Origin: Syngnathus acus
Lineage: Eukaryota > Chordata > Actinopteri > Syngnathiformes > Syngnathidae
Reading direction: 5' to 3'
Length of the DNA: 64,000 bases
NCBI RefSeq assembly: GCF_901709675.1
Contig: NC_051090.1
Span: forward strand, 9,996,842-10,060,841
The notes beneath the pieces are model-generated. The model was not told where the DNA came from. It saw only the letters and a list, made by a program, of their open reading frames with translations, and did no database searches. A program made the position numbers and the translations under genes. How positions within the stretch are numbered: the first letter of the stretch is position 1; each line of letters begins with the position of its first letter. Of the stretch, positions 1 to 28,620 are shown piece by piece.

Positions 1-17
1 ATTTTAGAAGACAACTA

Positions 18-15755
<15,738 letters not shown>

Positions 15756-16010
15756 AGTCTGCTGTCATGAGCGAGAAAACAAAAGAAAAAAAAATCTGAG
15801 GCGAGGGAGCATTCACACTTTGAATTTCTTTACGTCCTCCAACGGCGAGGATAGTCCAGGTGCAGGTCCGGGTCCAGGTCCAGGTTGGACTCGTTGCTAC
15901 TCGGCTTCGGGCAGGAAAGGCGAACGGCGCCTTCTGATTGGTCCAAAAAGTTTGTAGCTCGAAGCTGCACCTTTCGCTGCATCCAATCAATGACGACTCA
16001 GCAAAATCAG
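15756..16010 (-). promoter_or_regulatory. Probable PRDM5 5' UTR and promoter region
   Basis: This is the sequence immediately upstream of the PRDM5 start codon on the minus strand. It is relatively rich in G, C and CpG. It contains a minus-strand CCAAT motif (ATTGG on plus at 15937-15941), a plus-strand CCAAT at 15983-15987, and a short GGTCCA direct repeat near 15869-15885. No TATA box is evident at a fixed distance. The role is inferred from position only. Confidence 0.35.
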
Positions 16011-16412
16011 GACTTGGTTGATTCTAACGTGAATTATAATGCAGAAACAAAGAACCATTGTTCAGTCCTGCTATTGTAAATACATTGAATTTATTGATTA
16101 TATTATCAAATTAGTATATAATATTATGTACATATTTTGGATTCGTCTGTTTTAATATTACTTGTATTAAATATTTTTGTTATTTTCCAGTTTTTGTTTT
16201 GAGCAATATTATTACATCAACTGTACTAAATTACTTTTTTATATTTTAATTACAGTTTTAGAACATCTTCAATATTATATTTTATCATTTTTTGCATTTA
16301 TTGGTTCATTTTATTTTTTATGTATCATCATTATTATTTACGTTTTATGTATTCTTATGACATAAACATGGGATGCTATATAACATCGCACAATACTGTT
16401 TTAATATTATTA

Positions 16413-17267
16413 CCGTTTTTTTCCGTGTATAATGCGCCCCCATGTATAATACGCACCCTAAAAATGGCATGTTGATGCTGGAAAAAAGCCTGTACCCATG
16501 TATAATACGCACCCAATTTTTTTCTTTTTTTTTTTTTTTTTTTTTTTTTTAAGTCCCAATGATCGTCACACACGCAGGGAGGCAATGGGTCCCATTTTTA
16601 TAGTCTTTGGTATGGTCTTAACTAGGCTGGATGTATTTTTTTTGTTGGCGTTGATTTCTCCAACTGCCCGTAAAGGCACCACCGCGATCAGATGAAAAGA
16701 GAGGAAAGTGACGTGCGGACATGTGAAAAAGGCGGCTCTGTATGGGAGAGACGTTGAAGAGGAATAAAAACACCCTTGGAAACCAAAACTTGCCCCTCGT
16801 CGTGACTCGGAGCCGCAACAAATGTTTCGGATTTGTGTAGGGTACATTGTGACAGCAAACGAGCAGGTGATCGAGCAAGCGTCTGATACGAGAGCATTGC
16901 GTTCGTATGGAGCGTGTTTGAAGTGAACAGCAGAGACGAAAGGAACAAGGCAAAGTGTTGTGAAATAAAATATTACCTGTAATACGCATTTTGTTATTTG
17001 CTGATTGTATTAAACTATCACATTCATTGTCAGTCAAGAAGAGAAGAGGACTATTATCCCTTCTTTGACGAAATGACCAGAGCACAGTACAAACACACTA
17101 TTGTCGGTCAGTCCTGGTGTACCATGATTTTCTTAAAAAAAAAAAAAAAAAAAAAAAATTTAAAAAAAAAAAAATTTAAAAAAATTTGTACCCATGTATA
17201 ATGCGCACCCCAGATTTTAGGACAATAAATTAGTTAAATTTTGCGCATTATACACGGAAAAAAACGG
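16413..17267. mobile_element. 855-bp TIR element with TA target duplication
   Basis: Inverted termini of about 25 bp start CCGTTTTTTTCCG and continue TGTATAATGCGC at both ends. They are flanked by TA at 16411-16412 and 17268-17269. Subterminal CCATGTATAAT(A/G)CGCACC copies lie just inside both ends, bordered by long poly-T and poly-A tracts. The central 500 bp has no recognisable transposase. It is non-autonomous, and the overall plan resembles the elements at 4646 and 50540. Confidence 0.85.
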
Positions 17268-17359
17268 TAATTATTATTAAATTATCATGACATAGACCTT
17301 CGCCAAAAAAAGTGTCACCAAAGGTTTTTAGTTGTTACTTAGGCTACAGGTACAATGTA

Positions 17360-17399
17360 ATTGATTGATTGATTGATTGATTGATCGATTGATTGATTG
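17360..17399. repeat. (ATTG)n microsatellite
   Basis: About ten tandem ATTG units with one ATCG variant, in the PRDM5-NDNF intergenic interval. Confidence 0.95.
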
Positions 17400-20300
17400 G
17401 CATACTCTAGTTCTTGCAAGAAAAGTGCGTACACTCCTAAGTGGAAATGTCTCAATTGGGCCCCAGTGTTATGCTATTTATATTTGATATTAGACAGACG
17501 GGCGTCACATTCTTTGGCACTGGTGAAGTGAATGGCTTTAAAATGACAGACTTCTTCTCTGGTTTATTATAAATCTCCAGCGGGATCCGGTCCAGACTTC
17601 GCGAAGCGTTTCAGCCTGATGCACGAGGGCGGCGCGATACCTCGGACAAATTGACAAAGCAGACGACAGAGACGCATCTGTCTCTTAATTAAAGACGTTC
17701 TCGACCGAGACTCTGACTCTTTGGGACCGCCGCCAGCCGTCCGGGCCGCTCATTTTTTCTCGAACCGCCGGTCGATGTCAACCCGCGCCAAAAACGACAC
17801 AAATCACATTGAGGATACGGCCGAGAGGAGATTCTTTCAGACTGGAGCAAATATTTTTTCTGGAGGTAAAACCTCCCGTTTGGCCAAGGCACAAATGCTT
17901 CCATACACCATTTTCCAAAATTGATGTGTGCATTTTTCCTCCCTCAAATGGCCCAAACCTGATACTGCTACATTGAGAGGGGGCCCGGCCAACCCAGCCC
18001 GCCCTCCTCGCCGCAACTCCCTAATTCAAGGCCGAATAAACCATTTCCTGAAGCGGCAAGGTCACGGGATGAACCGTGTTTTTGTTTGGACAAGTCTGTG
18101 TCATCCTTTGGGAGAATTACAGAGCTGATGAAGCGGGAGAAATTACAAGGCGGACTACCCTTGTTTTTTCGCAGCCTGGACACGAGCCAGACCGATCTTT
18201 TGCAAACCGTCAATTCAATCATCTAAAGCTAATTTTATTTTGCAATTGGAATGCTGGCCAAGGGCCAAGCTAACATGCTAACCTCATCTTTGGCCCTTCT
18301 GCTCTAGAACCTTCTGTTGTAAGATTATGACTTTTCCGAAAACAATGGATAAAACCAAGCCGCAATTCCGAACCAATCGCGGTTGATCGATGTTTTATTA
18401 GTCACTGTTTTCACAGCAGCGAGTCAGTTTGGTCAGAACATAGGAACTCAAAAATTCCCCAAACCATTTTAAAACTACTTTATAATTCTATATAATTATG
18501 ATTCCCTGTGCGGAAATGAAGGTCAGCCAGTGTTATGGAATATGAATTGTTGCTTTTATTTTTCCCAATGTGTGATGAGGCCTAAAACAAGCGAGATTCC
18601 ACTTCCGTCTTTATCAGCGGCGCTTTCATGATCTATCCATGACCCTCTGGCAGCTCCCTGGAAGCTCCTCCACATTATCGCTGAGAAACGGGAGGATCAT
18701 GGAATTCAGGTGGCAGGAGCCTCCCTACGTTTCCTCCAAGTGGGGAGCGCCCCATTGACGCAAAGCAGACTTGACAACATTCACCAGTGCCGTGAAAAGA
18801 ACTATTGGCGATGTCATACTCATTTTATACTCGGGTCAGCAAAAATCGTCTACATGTTGTTCAAGTTGACTGACATAATCCACACGAGGCACTTCAGTCT
18901 CGATTGCGCTCGGGCAAAAAGAACACGACACCCGGGGTGACACAGGGATTACGTTTTCTATATTTAGTGTTTATGTACATTGACAACTGTGTACACGTGA
19001 CACGCACTCGTGCACACATTCAGGCCATCGCGCACGCAAACGCACACGTCGGTACAGTGATAATAACAACGTCACCAAGCACAGGGCAGGGCACAGTTAC
19101 AAGAGAGCGATTACACAAAAGGAATGTCATGGTAACACTTCATCAAGAGAAACAAACACACAGAGAGAAAAAGTAGAAAATAATTTAAAAGTCTCGGGAG
19201 GCAGCGAGAGGTCTGTACAAGATAGCGTCCTCAATCCGTGGATTGTTCTTTCTATTTTCCCTTGGCCGGTGAAAATAACAAAAACGAAAAAAGTGACTGA
19301 TTATTTTCTCATTTGGTTGTTTAATCTAAGAACAAATAGAACTGTTACTTTTTCACGGTTTTCACTTTTGCAACAGGTGAAAATCTGCAACGTGGAGACC
19401 GTGCAAACAATATCTTTGTTGTAGTTTTTACGCGCTTTGAACACATTGGAACTTGTTAAAACACACTTTTGAAACACATTGTTCAAATTTGAATACAAAC
19501 AGAAAATGTACAGAAAATACGATTCTTGTTGTCACGTATTGCCGTGTCTCTATCTGAGGTCGGGAACCGGGGGCCCTTTCCCACATATGAGGGCATCACA
19601 ATAAGTAAATACACAACAAAAACACGATTGCTTGAAAATCTGCGAGATAGCAAGGAAACACTGTACAATATTTTTGTTGATATGATACGGCAGATGGATC
19701 ATGATTGTGAAAAGTAGTCACACTCGGTATGTAAGCCACACACGTGTGGGGAAACAGATGTAGAGGTACTGTTTCAGCTGCAGTAAAAAAAAAAATTTGT
19801 AGTGTAGTGTAAAACATTTTTGACTGGCAAATACAGTTGAATGCATTTGCAAAAATAATAGAATGTATTTGCAAGTACTTTCAAGTTCAACATATTTGTA
19901 AATACATTCAAATGTACCTGTAAGCTAAATGCTAATAAAAAAAAATTCCCCATAGTGCCTAGGGGTACTGACATAATTCTTTTTTTTCCATTAGGCCTAT
20001 ATAATGCTGATATGCTCCAAAATTACGGAAACACTGTTTATTTGTATTTTTCAATGATTCGCAAGTATACGTTGGAACATATTTGCCAGTCGACATGTTG
20101 GCAATTCAACGCTTCAGTACAGATTCTAAATGATGCAAACACAGACGAAAATCCACAAAAGAAGGCCCAGATTGGGATGCTCAGAACAGGCGGATGTGAC
20201 TTTTCTTTTGTGTGTGTGCGTGTTCCATAAAAAAAACAGACGACAAAATAATCAGTCACTTTTTTGTTTTTTGATTTCCGATAGTCAATAGTCATGCAGC

Positions 20301-20483
20301 GACAATGAAAGACAAGCCTGCTCACGAGGTGGGAGGGAAATGTAAACATAAATATACAGGTGGATGTCTCCAGCAAAAGTCCCTTCCGTCTGAGTAGTCA
20401 GTCTGTGTATCTTTCAAAGAGTTAAATAAACTTATTCCATAGATATATTTATAATAGATTTCTTCCTCTGTGCGTAGTCATTT

Positions 20484-23400
20484 TTAGCAGTACTTCCTCG
20501 TTTTCACCAGTTTGCTCTGGTACTTGACAGAGTGGCCGCTGTGCGCCACCACGTAGACGTCCAGCAGGTAGCTCTTGCCGGGCTCCAGCCCTGCCACCGT
20601 CTCCGTGGTCACCGCCTTCTGCAGGTTGGGGCTGTAGAAGTACTTGCACAGGACCTTCTCGGACTTGCGCCGCATCTCGGGCCCCGCGCAGCGATTCTGC
20701 TCGCGCCGCCTCTGCTCCTCGCCGTAGTCGTCGGCCACTTCCTTGCGGTAGACGCAGTATTTGTTGCGTTCTTGCGTCCCCAGCCAGGCCACGGTGACGG
20801 AGGAGCAGGTGCGCAGCTTGTCGAAGGCTTTGATACGGGTGTCCTCGGGCAGGGATGGGAAAGGCTGCTTGCTGCCCGCTCGGGTGGTGGCCAGCACCTT
20901 CAGGGTGGAGGCGCCCTTGCGGCTTCCCCGCAGGCGGATCAGGTACTTGGCTTTGGGCTTGCCGCGCAGCTGGAACTGTCGCACGCCCTCCACGTTTTGC
21001 GAGAGGAGCAGCTTGCCGTCACGCCTCACCTGCACCTGTACCGCGTCCAGGCAGGCGTGCACGAAGAGCGTCACCCGCTGGTGCGACGACACGGGGGCGA
21101 AACGGAGGAACTTGCTGCCTTTTCGCTTGACGAACACGTCTGACACTTTGCCATCCTTGAGCTCCACCGTCTTCTGCTGGGCTTCCTCCTTGGTGCGGGC
21201 AAAGGTGCCCACGTACGCCGTGCTGGTGTTGGTGGCCGAGTTGACGGCAAACACGTCAAAGTAGTACTGCGTGTCAGGCTTCAGGTCAGACACGGTGAAG
21301 ATGTTTTTGTTTCCGATGCACAACTTGTGAATGTCCGACATTTTAGGCTTGGCCGGGTACGCCCGTGAGATCTTGTTGCTCGTCAGGCCTCGTTCTTTGC
21401 CGGGCGGGACGAAGCCGAAGTGGGCAAAGTCGAACGGACTGAAGTCCCTGCCGGGCTTGGGCGCGAGCATGAAGGCGTCGTCGGCGCCAATCTTAGCCTC
21501 GGCGGCACACATGCTCTTGAAGTTGTGCTCCTTGTTGATGACCACGCAATACTGCACCGGCTGGCCCATCAGGAACCCGGTGGGCGTGGGCTTCCAGGCC
21601 AGGGTGACGGTGGTGCGACCCAATGAGGTGACGTCCACCCGAGGATCGTAGGGTAGCTCCGGGTAGGGCTGGTCGGACTCTGGCGTGGTGGAGGCGTACA
21701 CCTTGAAGTTGCTGTCCTTCTCGGTGGACAGCAGCTCAAGCTGATAGAGGCCGGACGGTGTGCTGGCGGCCACGTAGGACTCCACGTCGTTGCCCTTGTA
21801 GGTGAACAGCTCTGTGCCCTCGTCCACCGTCACCTGCTGCTTCTGCTGCTCCAACGGCTCGGGCTCCCCTGAAAGCAACACGGGCGCGAAAATATTTAGT
21901 ATCACCAGCAAAGATTTCCCATTCTAATATTGTGGCCAAAGTATCGTGAAACTCTTTGGATCGTTGGCAAAACATCTTGATACTGCTGCTATAGCTGACG
22001 CAAGGTTTTTATTCCTTCCTCGCTCGGTTAAAAGTTGGATGCAATGAGATGACGAGGAAGCCTCGCGCGCTCCAATTATCTCCAAACACGCCCGCCGTGT
22101 TTTCACTGCAAACATCTCAAAAAGATCACAGCCCCTGTCGTTGACTTGGCCTCGGCTTCAAAGGAGCGCCTTGTGGTTTCGGAAACAGTTCGAGCTCTTG
22201 CTAGAGAAACCATAATATTATGTTTGTCAACCGGGGAGTGTTCTCGGCGGTGTACTCAAAATTAACGCTCCAGTGATCTGCTCCCAGCGCAGCTATGAGA
22301 ACAAACTCCCCGGTCCAAATTTGAAATGCTTGCTCTACTTCAGGAAGTAACTGTGCTTCTTTTGATGCCAGGAACAAGTCATCAATAGTGAACGCAAGCA
22401 ATAAATCATCTGCCTGCGGTTTGATGTGACACTCGGCCAGGTGTTCGTGTACTGCGTATTCCCATTCAGATAGTCGGGATGGTTTGGACACCTCAACGTC
22501 TTGTATTTTCAGATGAGTCTACAGCCAAAGTATCATGATACTATTTGGTATTGTTCGACAAAGCTGCTGGCAATTGTTTTGTTGTGATACTATCGGCATT
22601 GTTGACAGAGTTTTATGATGTGGAAACATGTCATGAAACTATCCATGTCGCTGGCATTCAAATGTTAGACAATTTATCATGGTTTGTGCTTTGGTCTTGA
22701 TTATATTAACTTTTGTTTCATGTTATGTCTTGTTTTCCTATAGTTTGATTCATATCTGTCTCGTCTTTGATTGTATTTAATCTGCCTTCGTTCCGTCTTT
22801 CGTTGGCTCGTTTGCTTTTGTTTGTAGTCCCTATAAACTCACGAGGTTTCGATTAATTATTTGGTACTTTTTATCTGCTTTTTGAACTTCTGATGATTTA
22901 GTAGCTTTGATTATCCCAAACATTTTTGTGATAGCTTGATATCAAACTGAGCAGAAGTGGAGGATACTTTAGGACTCTAGTTGAATTCCTCAAATGGAAA
23001 CTACAGAGGAGGGAAGATAAACACAGACATGAAAAGTCTTCAAACTATCAGGGCGGGCAAAGTCAAGGGACGTAATGGCTTTGATTCGCGCGCGCCGGGT
23101 CTCAAATTAAAGGCATGTTAGCCCACAAGCGGTCAGACGGAGTGACTTAATGAACCCCCAGCCGACACACACACTTTACCACATCAAACTAGTCATTAAA
23201 GGCGCGCTCGAGGTCCTCCTGGTCCATTACCTGACGCCTCGCCGCTGGCCTCCTCTGGCAGCTCCTGCAGCGTCAACGTCCACTCCAACGGCGCGTCACA
23301 CGGGGTCACCGTCACCGACAGCGGCGTGTTGTCTTCTTCCACCACAAAGTAGTATCTGGAAGAACCGTTACAAGTTTTTGTTCGAACCAGGATAGTCAAG

Positions 23401-23793
23401 AGCTGAGCCCATCTGTTGCTGACAAAACCGCAGCACCGACCCAGGCTTGTCAACATGTCACTCAGATGAATTATTAATTTTGTTGTAAAGCCACACAGTG
23501 TTAAAGTCGAGGTCACATTTTTGTGGTCCTTTTTTTTATTACATTATTTAAAATGAATTTACCATGGTCACTTGGTGATTCATTATTTACCTTTTGGGCG
23601 TGTCTCTGAAGAGGTAGCCACTGATCTCGGCTCCGTCGGGAATGACGGATGAGTCGTGGAAGATGGATTTGTCTCGGATCTGCATCTGGAAAAGTCCCTC
23701 ATCTCGCGTGGGCAGCTTCTGCGCCAAAGTCCCCCAAACCCCCAGCAGAACCAGTAGCAGCAGCCCACTCCTCCAGCCTTTACACTGCCTCAT
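20484..23793 (-). CDS. NDNF: NDNF, secreted neuron-derived neurotrophic factor (fibronectin III protein)
   Basis: Secreted extracellular glycoprotein with trophic and migration roles known from the family. Three coding exons on the minus strand join in frame: 23793-23591, 23355-23231 and 21868-20484. Together they are 1713 nt, 570 residues plus TAA, matching the roughly 570 residues of vertebrate NDNF. The start MRQCKGW leads into a signal peptide (GLLLLVLLGVWGTLAQ). The conserved N-terminal block (KLPTRDE, FHDSSVIPDGAEIS, VVEEDNTPLSVTVTPCDAP) follows. Fibronectin III-like regions contain PYDPRVDVTSLGRTTVTLAW, GNKNIFTVSDLKPDTQYYFD and PGKSYLLDVYV, and the protein ends in KTRKYC. A splice acceptor (TTCCAG) lies one base before the ATG, so the 5' UTR is carried by an upstream exon. 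PRDM5 is the next gene downstream on the same strand, as in other vertebrates. Long plus-strand frames across the last exon are antisense shadows. Confidence 0.97.
22201..22491 (-). other. Unidentified 96-codon frame inside NDNF intron
   Basis: A complex, non-repetitive frame in NDNF's last intron, on the same strand. It starts MSKPSRLSEWEYAVHEH and contains LAFTIDDLFLASKEAQLLPEV. Composition is protein-like and not low complexity. I recognise no family. The FTIDDLFLAS stretch faintly recalls a reverse-transcriptase DD region, but other motifs are absent. It could be a transposon or retrogene relic, an alternative exon, or a chance frame. Confidence 0.25.
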
Positions 23794-23794
23794 A

Positions 23795-26700
23795 CTGGAA
23801 CACAAACATATAACTTTTTATTTAATCATGTCATGTTTGAATAGCCATTTTCAACACATAAAGTGGATGAAATAGTACAAAGAATGAAAACATTTTAAAC
23901 CCTTTAGGATAAATTTGCTCTTAAACTTATTATATCTGCTTTTAGCTATAACGGAAGCTAAGCTAGCGTCCACTACGCTACATAGCAAAATATCATAACT
24001 AATTGTAGCTGGTTTAATTAGGAGTTGATAGTTGTTGTTTTTTTTAACAAAAAAATATTACAGAATCAAAGTGTTTACAGCAGCACTGGGAGAAAAACGT
24101 CTGCATTTTATTTAATTTGTTTCAGGTTAGTCACTTTTTCTATCTTTCATTTCAATGCAAGCTAAGCTAACCCCCTTCACAAACATGCATCCACAAGGCA
24201 AAAAAAGTATATCAGCTTAAATTTTTTAAGCTGCATATACTTTTTTTCCCTTGAGGATGCAAGCTTTTATTAAACACTGAAGTGACAGATTAGCTATTGC
24301 GTGACAGATAAAAAGGGAAAGGATAGCGAGTGACCAAGCGGACGAGGGATTAAATTTTAAAACACGGATGCGTGAAGGAGGGCAACCACAGCAGGTTTGT
24401 AAACCGCTTAATAATACATTTTTTAAAAATCCTCCAAATCCGTGTCATTTAACATTTATTGACATTTTGTTGGCGCACAGATGGACGTACTGCTGAGAGG
24501 ATCTCGCATGTCCTATTGATTTTGGAGACATTGATTGCGGATGATGGGAATGCCAAATCCCCGGCGATTCAATCAGTGTAATGGCGGCAGATTAGCCAGA
24601 TACTTTACCGCCATCCGCGCCGTGTCCTTTAAATGACCTGTGCAACCAACCCAAAAACCAACCAACAAAAACACTAACTAAGCGACCACTCCCTTCCTGA
24701 CTGCGCACACACACACATTTTGTACTGAAAATGAATGTTGAGAACAGTTTAAAAAGGCAAACAGCCTCTTTAGCTGAAGAGAAGGAAGAACTCCTGATCC
24801 AAAGCATACCACATCAGGTGTCCATGACCTAGGGACTGTATTGATCAATGGAAAGAAATAGCTTTGACCCAAAGTATACTACATCATATGCCCAACGTCA
24901 TTTAGCTAGCTTGTTAGCTAGCCAGCTTACTAGTGTTCTATCTATCGCCTAATAATATCGCAGGCCAAATTTAATGTAAAACTCAAGAACAAATATCGAT
25001 ATGTGAAGAAAGGTTTCAGAGTACTACAGTGAAATGTGCAGCGTATTCACATTTAGTGCCTGTCGCATGTCACATTAAGATTTGTGTCTTTAGTGTAATG
25101 ATGTCATCATCGTTAAGAAACTCATAAGTACACGTGCTGAGCAGCCGAGCTGAGATGTGCGATTATGTCAACATGGGCACACTGTCAGTGTGTTTTGTAA
25201 GCCCAAAAAATGCATCTGGAACATGTGAGCTACATTTTGGACAAAGAAGAGTGTACGATGATAGTTCAGCGGGGCGGGGAAAGCGCAGAAGCGTCGTTAG
25301 CTAACTGTTAGGAACAACACCAAAGCATAACACACAGGTAACGGTTGGGCAGACGACTAGACAACTAGTCAACTTTATCAGTCGACAATGATTTGAATTA
25401 CGAAATGGTGTTTTTTTTTTATTTACCAGGAAATCCCAGCACACCACCATAAAGTGTCAAATTTAACAGATCCAATTGTGATGTTTTTAATTACTCGGGG
25501 GCAGGGGGGGTCAATGACATCATCGGGACCAATTAATGTCAATCTTAATTTGATCGCATTAGTGTCATCTTTAAAAAAAAATATGAAGTCATGCAACTGC
25601 TACAACACGGGCAACAGAGTTGTTTGGCAGATTGGATGATTTATTTTTGTGGTTTTATTTTGATAAATTCTCGTCAACTTGTCAAATTTCTGTTTGGATG
25701 TTGTTCTTGTATTTTTGGTTGAACTGTCAGTTTTTATCTGTTTAGTTTTTCCATCCGTATCCAGTATACCAAGCTAACAAGGTGTCTCTCAACCCGCTCT
25801 GTCACTTCAGCTCTCCCTCCAGGTCCTCCTCATCAGGATGGAAATTCATCCTGGTGGCGGCCACATGGCATTCATTAACAGAATAAAAATACCGTTTGAT
25901 TTCAAGTCAAATGAAGACATTTTACATTGCGCCCATGCAGCCGGACGGCAAGCCTGCTGTGTTTTCTTTTCCCGCAGGCCGATTTTTGTGGCAGTGTGCC
26001 ATTTGGAGTAAGACAAGGGTCTTCCAAAGCAAGTCTGCTCCTCTTGGATGCTTCTCTAAGTAAGGCTTCAAGATCCAAACAGTGTGCGACTTGGCGGTTG
26101 TGTTTCTTGGCACCATGTCTGTCTCTCTGCCATCCCAAACAATCCTCCGTGGCAGCTACGGAGTTTTCCGGACGGTCACGAGAGGGATAGCGCCAGCCTG
26201 TTTTGCTTTCCCTGCTCTGCACTGAGCGCCACATCCTGGAATGTTGCTCCCTAGGAGTGGGTCAACTGGCGTAAAAAAAAAGTCACTCGGGAAGAGAAAG
26301 GCATTGTTGTCACATTATGGTAATTTTTGTGAGCTTTTGACAATTTTTGTGATTTTTTTTAATGCATTTTCTGACAATTCTGAATTTGTTTGTAACTTAC
26401 ATATTTTTCTACATCTTTTTTTTTTCTGAAAAATTCATTCAGCGAAGGGAGGCAAGTCTGGTGGGAGGGCTGTGCGAATGATGTGGTGGCTTTGTGGCCC
26501 CGGTTTAAGGAAGATGGCCCATGCGAAAGAAAGTCATCCCCAAAGGGGCCAAGCCGACGGGAGCCTCGTGGGAAAACACACGCTTTATCCGCGACTCTGC
26601 TCAATGACTGGCTTGGCCGCCCAATGAATGAGACTTGAGAGTGAGAAGCCACAATATGGCTCATGTCGTGATCCAAAGCATGCAGCATCATATGTCCGAC

Positions 26701-28360
26701 ATCCATCTAAGTCGATCTATGGAACAGGCGCAGTCCAACATCTGTTCTTCCATCTATCCATCACATGCACATGATGCAGCCGCATCATATTACAAAAACA
26801 GATTCAAATAAGTTCAATCAAAATTACACCTTTGAAAGCCACTGTATTGTGCTGAAAAGTTAAATCCTGTTTTTAACCTGGATGAAAACTAACATTATGC
26901 ATAGTGTGACATTTAATCCCGCAAGTCTCCGCTCAGCGTTCTACACTTTGAGAATGACTGATTTGGGCAATAGCGCTTAGCCTTTGCGCAGCCCCGATCG
27001 ACAATAACGGCAGCAACACTGTCGGAATTTCTTTCAGCGGCGAGTTTTCATATGCAAATGTAGCTTTAGTTACGCAGCGCCGTGCGGACCTTTCCATTTC
27101 AGCACGTTTTCTCTTTTTTTGTTGTTGTTCATCATGCATTGTAGCCTCACCCCCACTACTCCACTCACTTATTCACACTTTAACCCCAACACCGCTCCCT
27201 CCTCGCCACCTCCTCTTCTCCCACCCAACCATGCGACCTTCGGCAATCAGTTACTCATTCCCCACTCCCAAATCGTTTTTATATAGCTCTGCTAGATAGT
27301 TCACTCGTGCGCCTCGTCTGTGAAATTCAGGTTTGTCAACCACCGTAATGACGAACAGATCCCCGTAGATGGGGACATTGTTTCGCTGTGGATTTGCACA
27401 GCTTTTGAAATCCAGATAAAGATTAGGGGTGAAATTACTGTATTTTGCCATCAATTTGAGGTGGCATAAAAGCAAAAAACGTTAGCTTCTAAGTCTCTTT
27501 GAAGAAAAGGTTAGCTCCGTTTTTTGCTCTGAAACCAGTGCTTTTTTTTTTTTTCTGCTGTCAAACCAGTCCAGGGTTAGAAGGTCAACACGGATTCTTG
27601 GATTGAAACATGAGTGTTCAGGGTCTACAAATCCGCAGAGATTTCTTGATATAAAAAATACAGTGGCGCTCGATTTTATACTGATTTCACGTGTTCTAGT
27701 GCGCATCAATTCAACAATGTGATTTCTTGAATGAAAACAATTAGTGATGCATTCGGGGGCTCCTATTGAAACTGTATGAGGAAATTAAACAATTTTGATT
27801 TGTTATTACTGAGTAAAAACACCGGTGTTGCGTTTTGTCAACAAAGCGATGGAGCGGTTTCTCAGTATCTGCGTAAGTCGAACTTTAGAGTGCAAACTGA
27901 AAACAAAGTGATTTCGTAAATTAAAATACTTTTGGTGCGTTCCGCTTGCTCAAGTCAACGTTGTCATTTCTTGAATGAAAAACAGTGCTGCGTTCAAGCA
28001 CCGCATTTCAAAGTGCGACCAACAAACTGTGATTCAAAACTCTCGTGTTGCTTTCAGGCTCCGCAACTGAATGAAAAGACAAATGTCGCGTTTACAGTCC
28101 ACATCTGAAACATTCCCAAAGTGAAGACTGCAGACTCCACTCGGCAACGTTTGCGTGCGAGTCGCGTCATGACTGTTTGAAACTTTTCTGCTCTCCTTCT
28201 TTTTTGTGACTGCTCCCGGAGATGCAAACCACAAGCAATAATAAAAACCAAAAGAAGCCACTTCCTCTCCTCTTTTCGAACGAGCACGAGGACAAGCCTG
28301 AAAAATGTCCCACGAGAAGTCACTTGAACGCAGCACAGATGCAAAGAAGACCAAAGTTAC
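23795..28360 (-). other. Probable NDNF first intron (no exon seen)
   Basis: Lies between the acceptor one base before the NDNF start codon and a good donor at 28361/28360. It contains two short copies of the ATCCAAAGCATAC-type motif (24794-24828 and 24864-24901), a third at 26669-26705, and AT-rich filler. I found no supported coding or RNA gene. Confidence 0.5.
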
Positions 28361-28620
28361 CTTTTGAAATAACGAGCCGATGGATGCTGTACTCTGCTGA
28401 AGAAAAAGTTCCTGTTCCCCGGCAGTAGTCCTCTCTCTCTCACATCGACTCTCTCACTTTCTTTCTCTCTCTCTTTCTCTCTCGTGTCGTATGTGCTTGC
28501 GTGGGAGCCAAGCGCAAATGAGGGAGAGGAGCGAGTGAGCGGCTGAGAGGGTATCCCGCGCGCACGCGTCCCTCCCCCGCCGCTGCGGAGACCTCCAGTG
28601 GATTGGACGCGCCAGCCCAC
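28361..28620 (-). other. Candidate NDNF 5' UTR exon and promoter
   Basis: On the minus strand a strong donor (CAAAAG followed by GTAACT) ends a putative exon at 28361. Upstream come a CT/GA-rich stretch (28430-28490) and a CpG-rich segment (28550-28580, CGCGCGCACGCG). This fits a non-coding first exon spliced to the acceptor at 23795-23796. The transcription start and the right boundary are guesses. Confidence 0.4.

Larger units (their letters stand above)
15756..20483. other. Intergenic PRDM5-NDNF interval
   Basis: The left end is the PRDM5 promoter side. The right end takes in the NDNF 3' UTR: NDNF ends at 20484 on the minus strand, and a minus-strand AATAAA candidate lies at 20037-20042. 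In between are an AT-rich stretch (16080-16400), the 855-bp TIR element 16413-17267, and a short ATTG repeat (17360-17399). I see no supported exon or RNA gene. Confidence 0.6.

Noticed and set aside
20532-21143. 203-codon plus-strand frame opposite NDNF
   Set aside because: Antisense shadow of the GC-rich NDNF last exon; the minus frame is a conserved protein.
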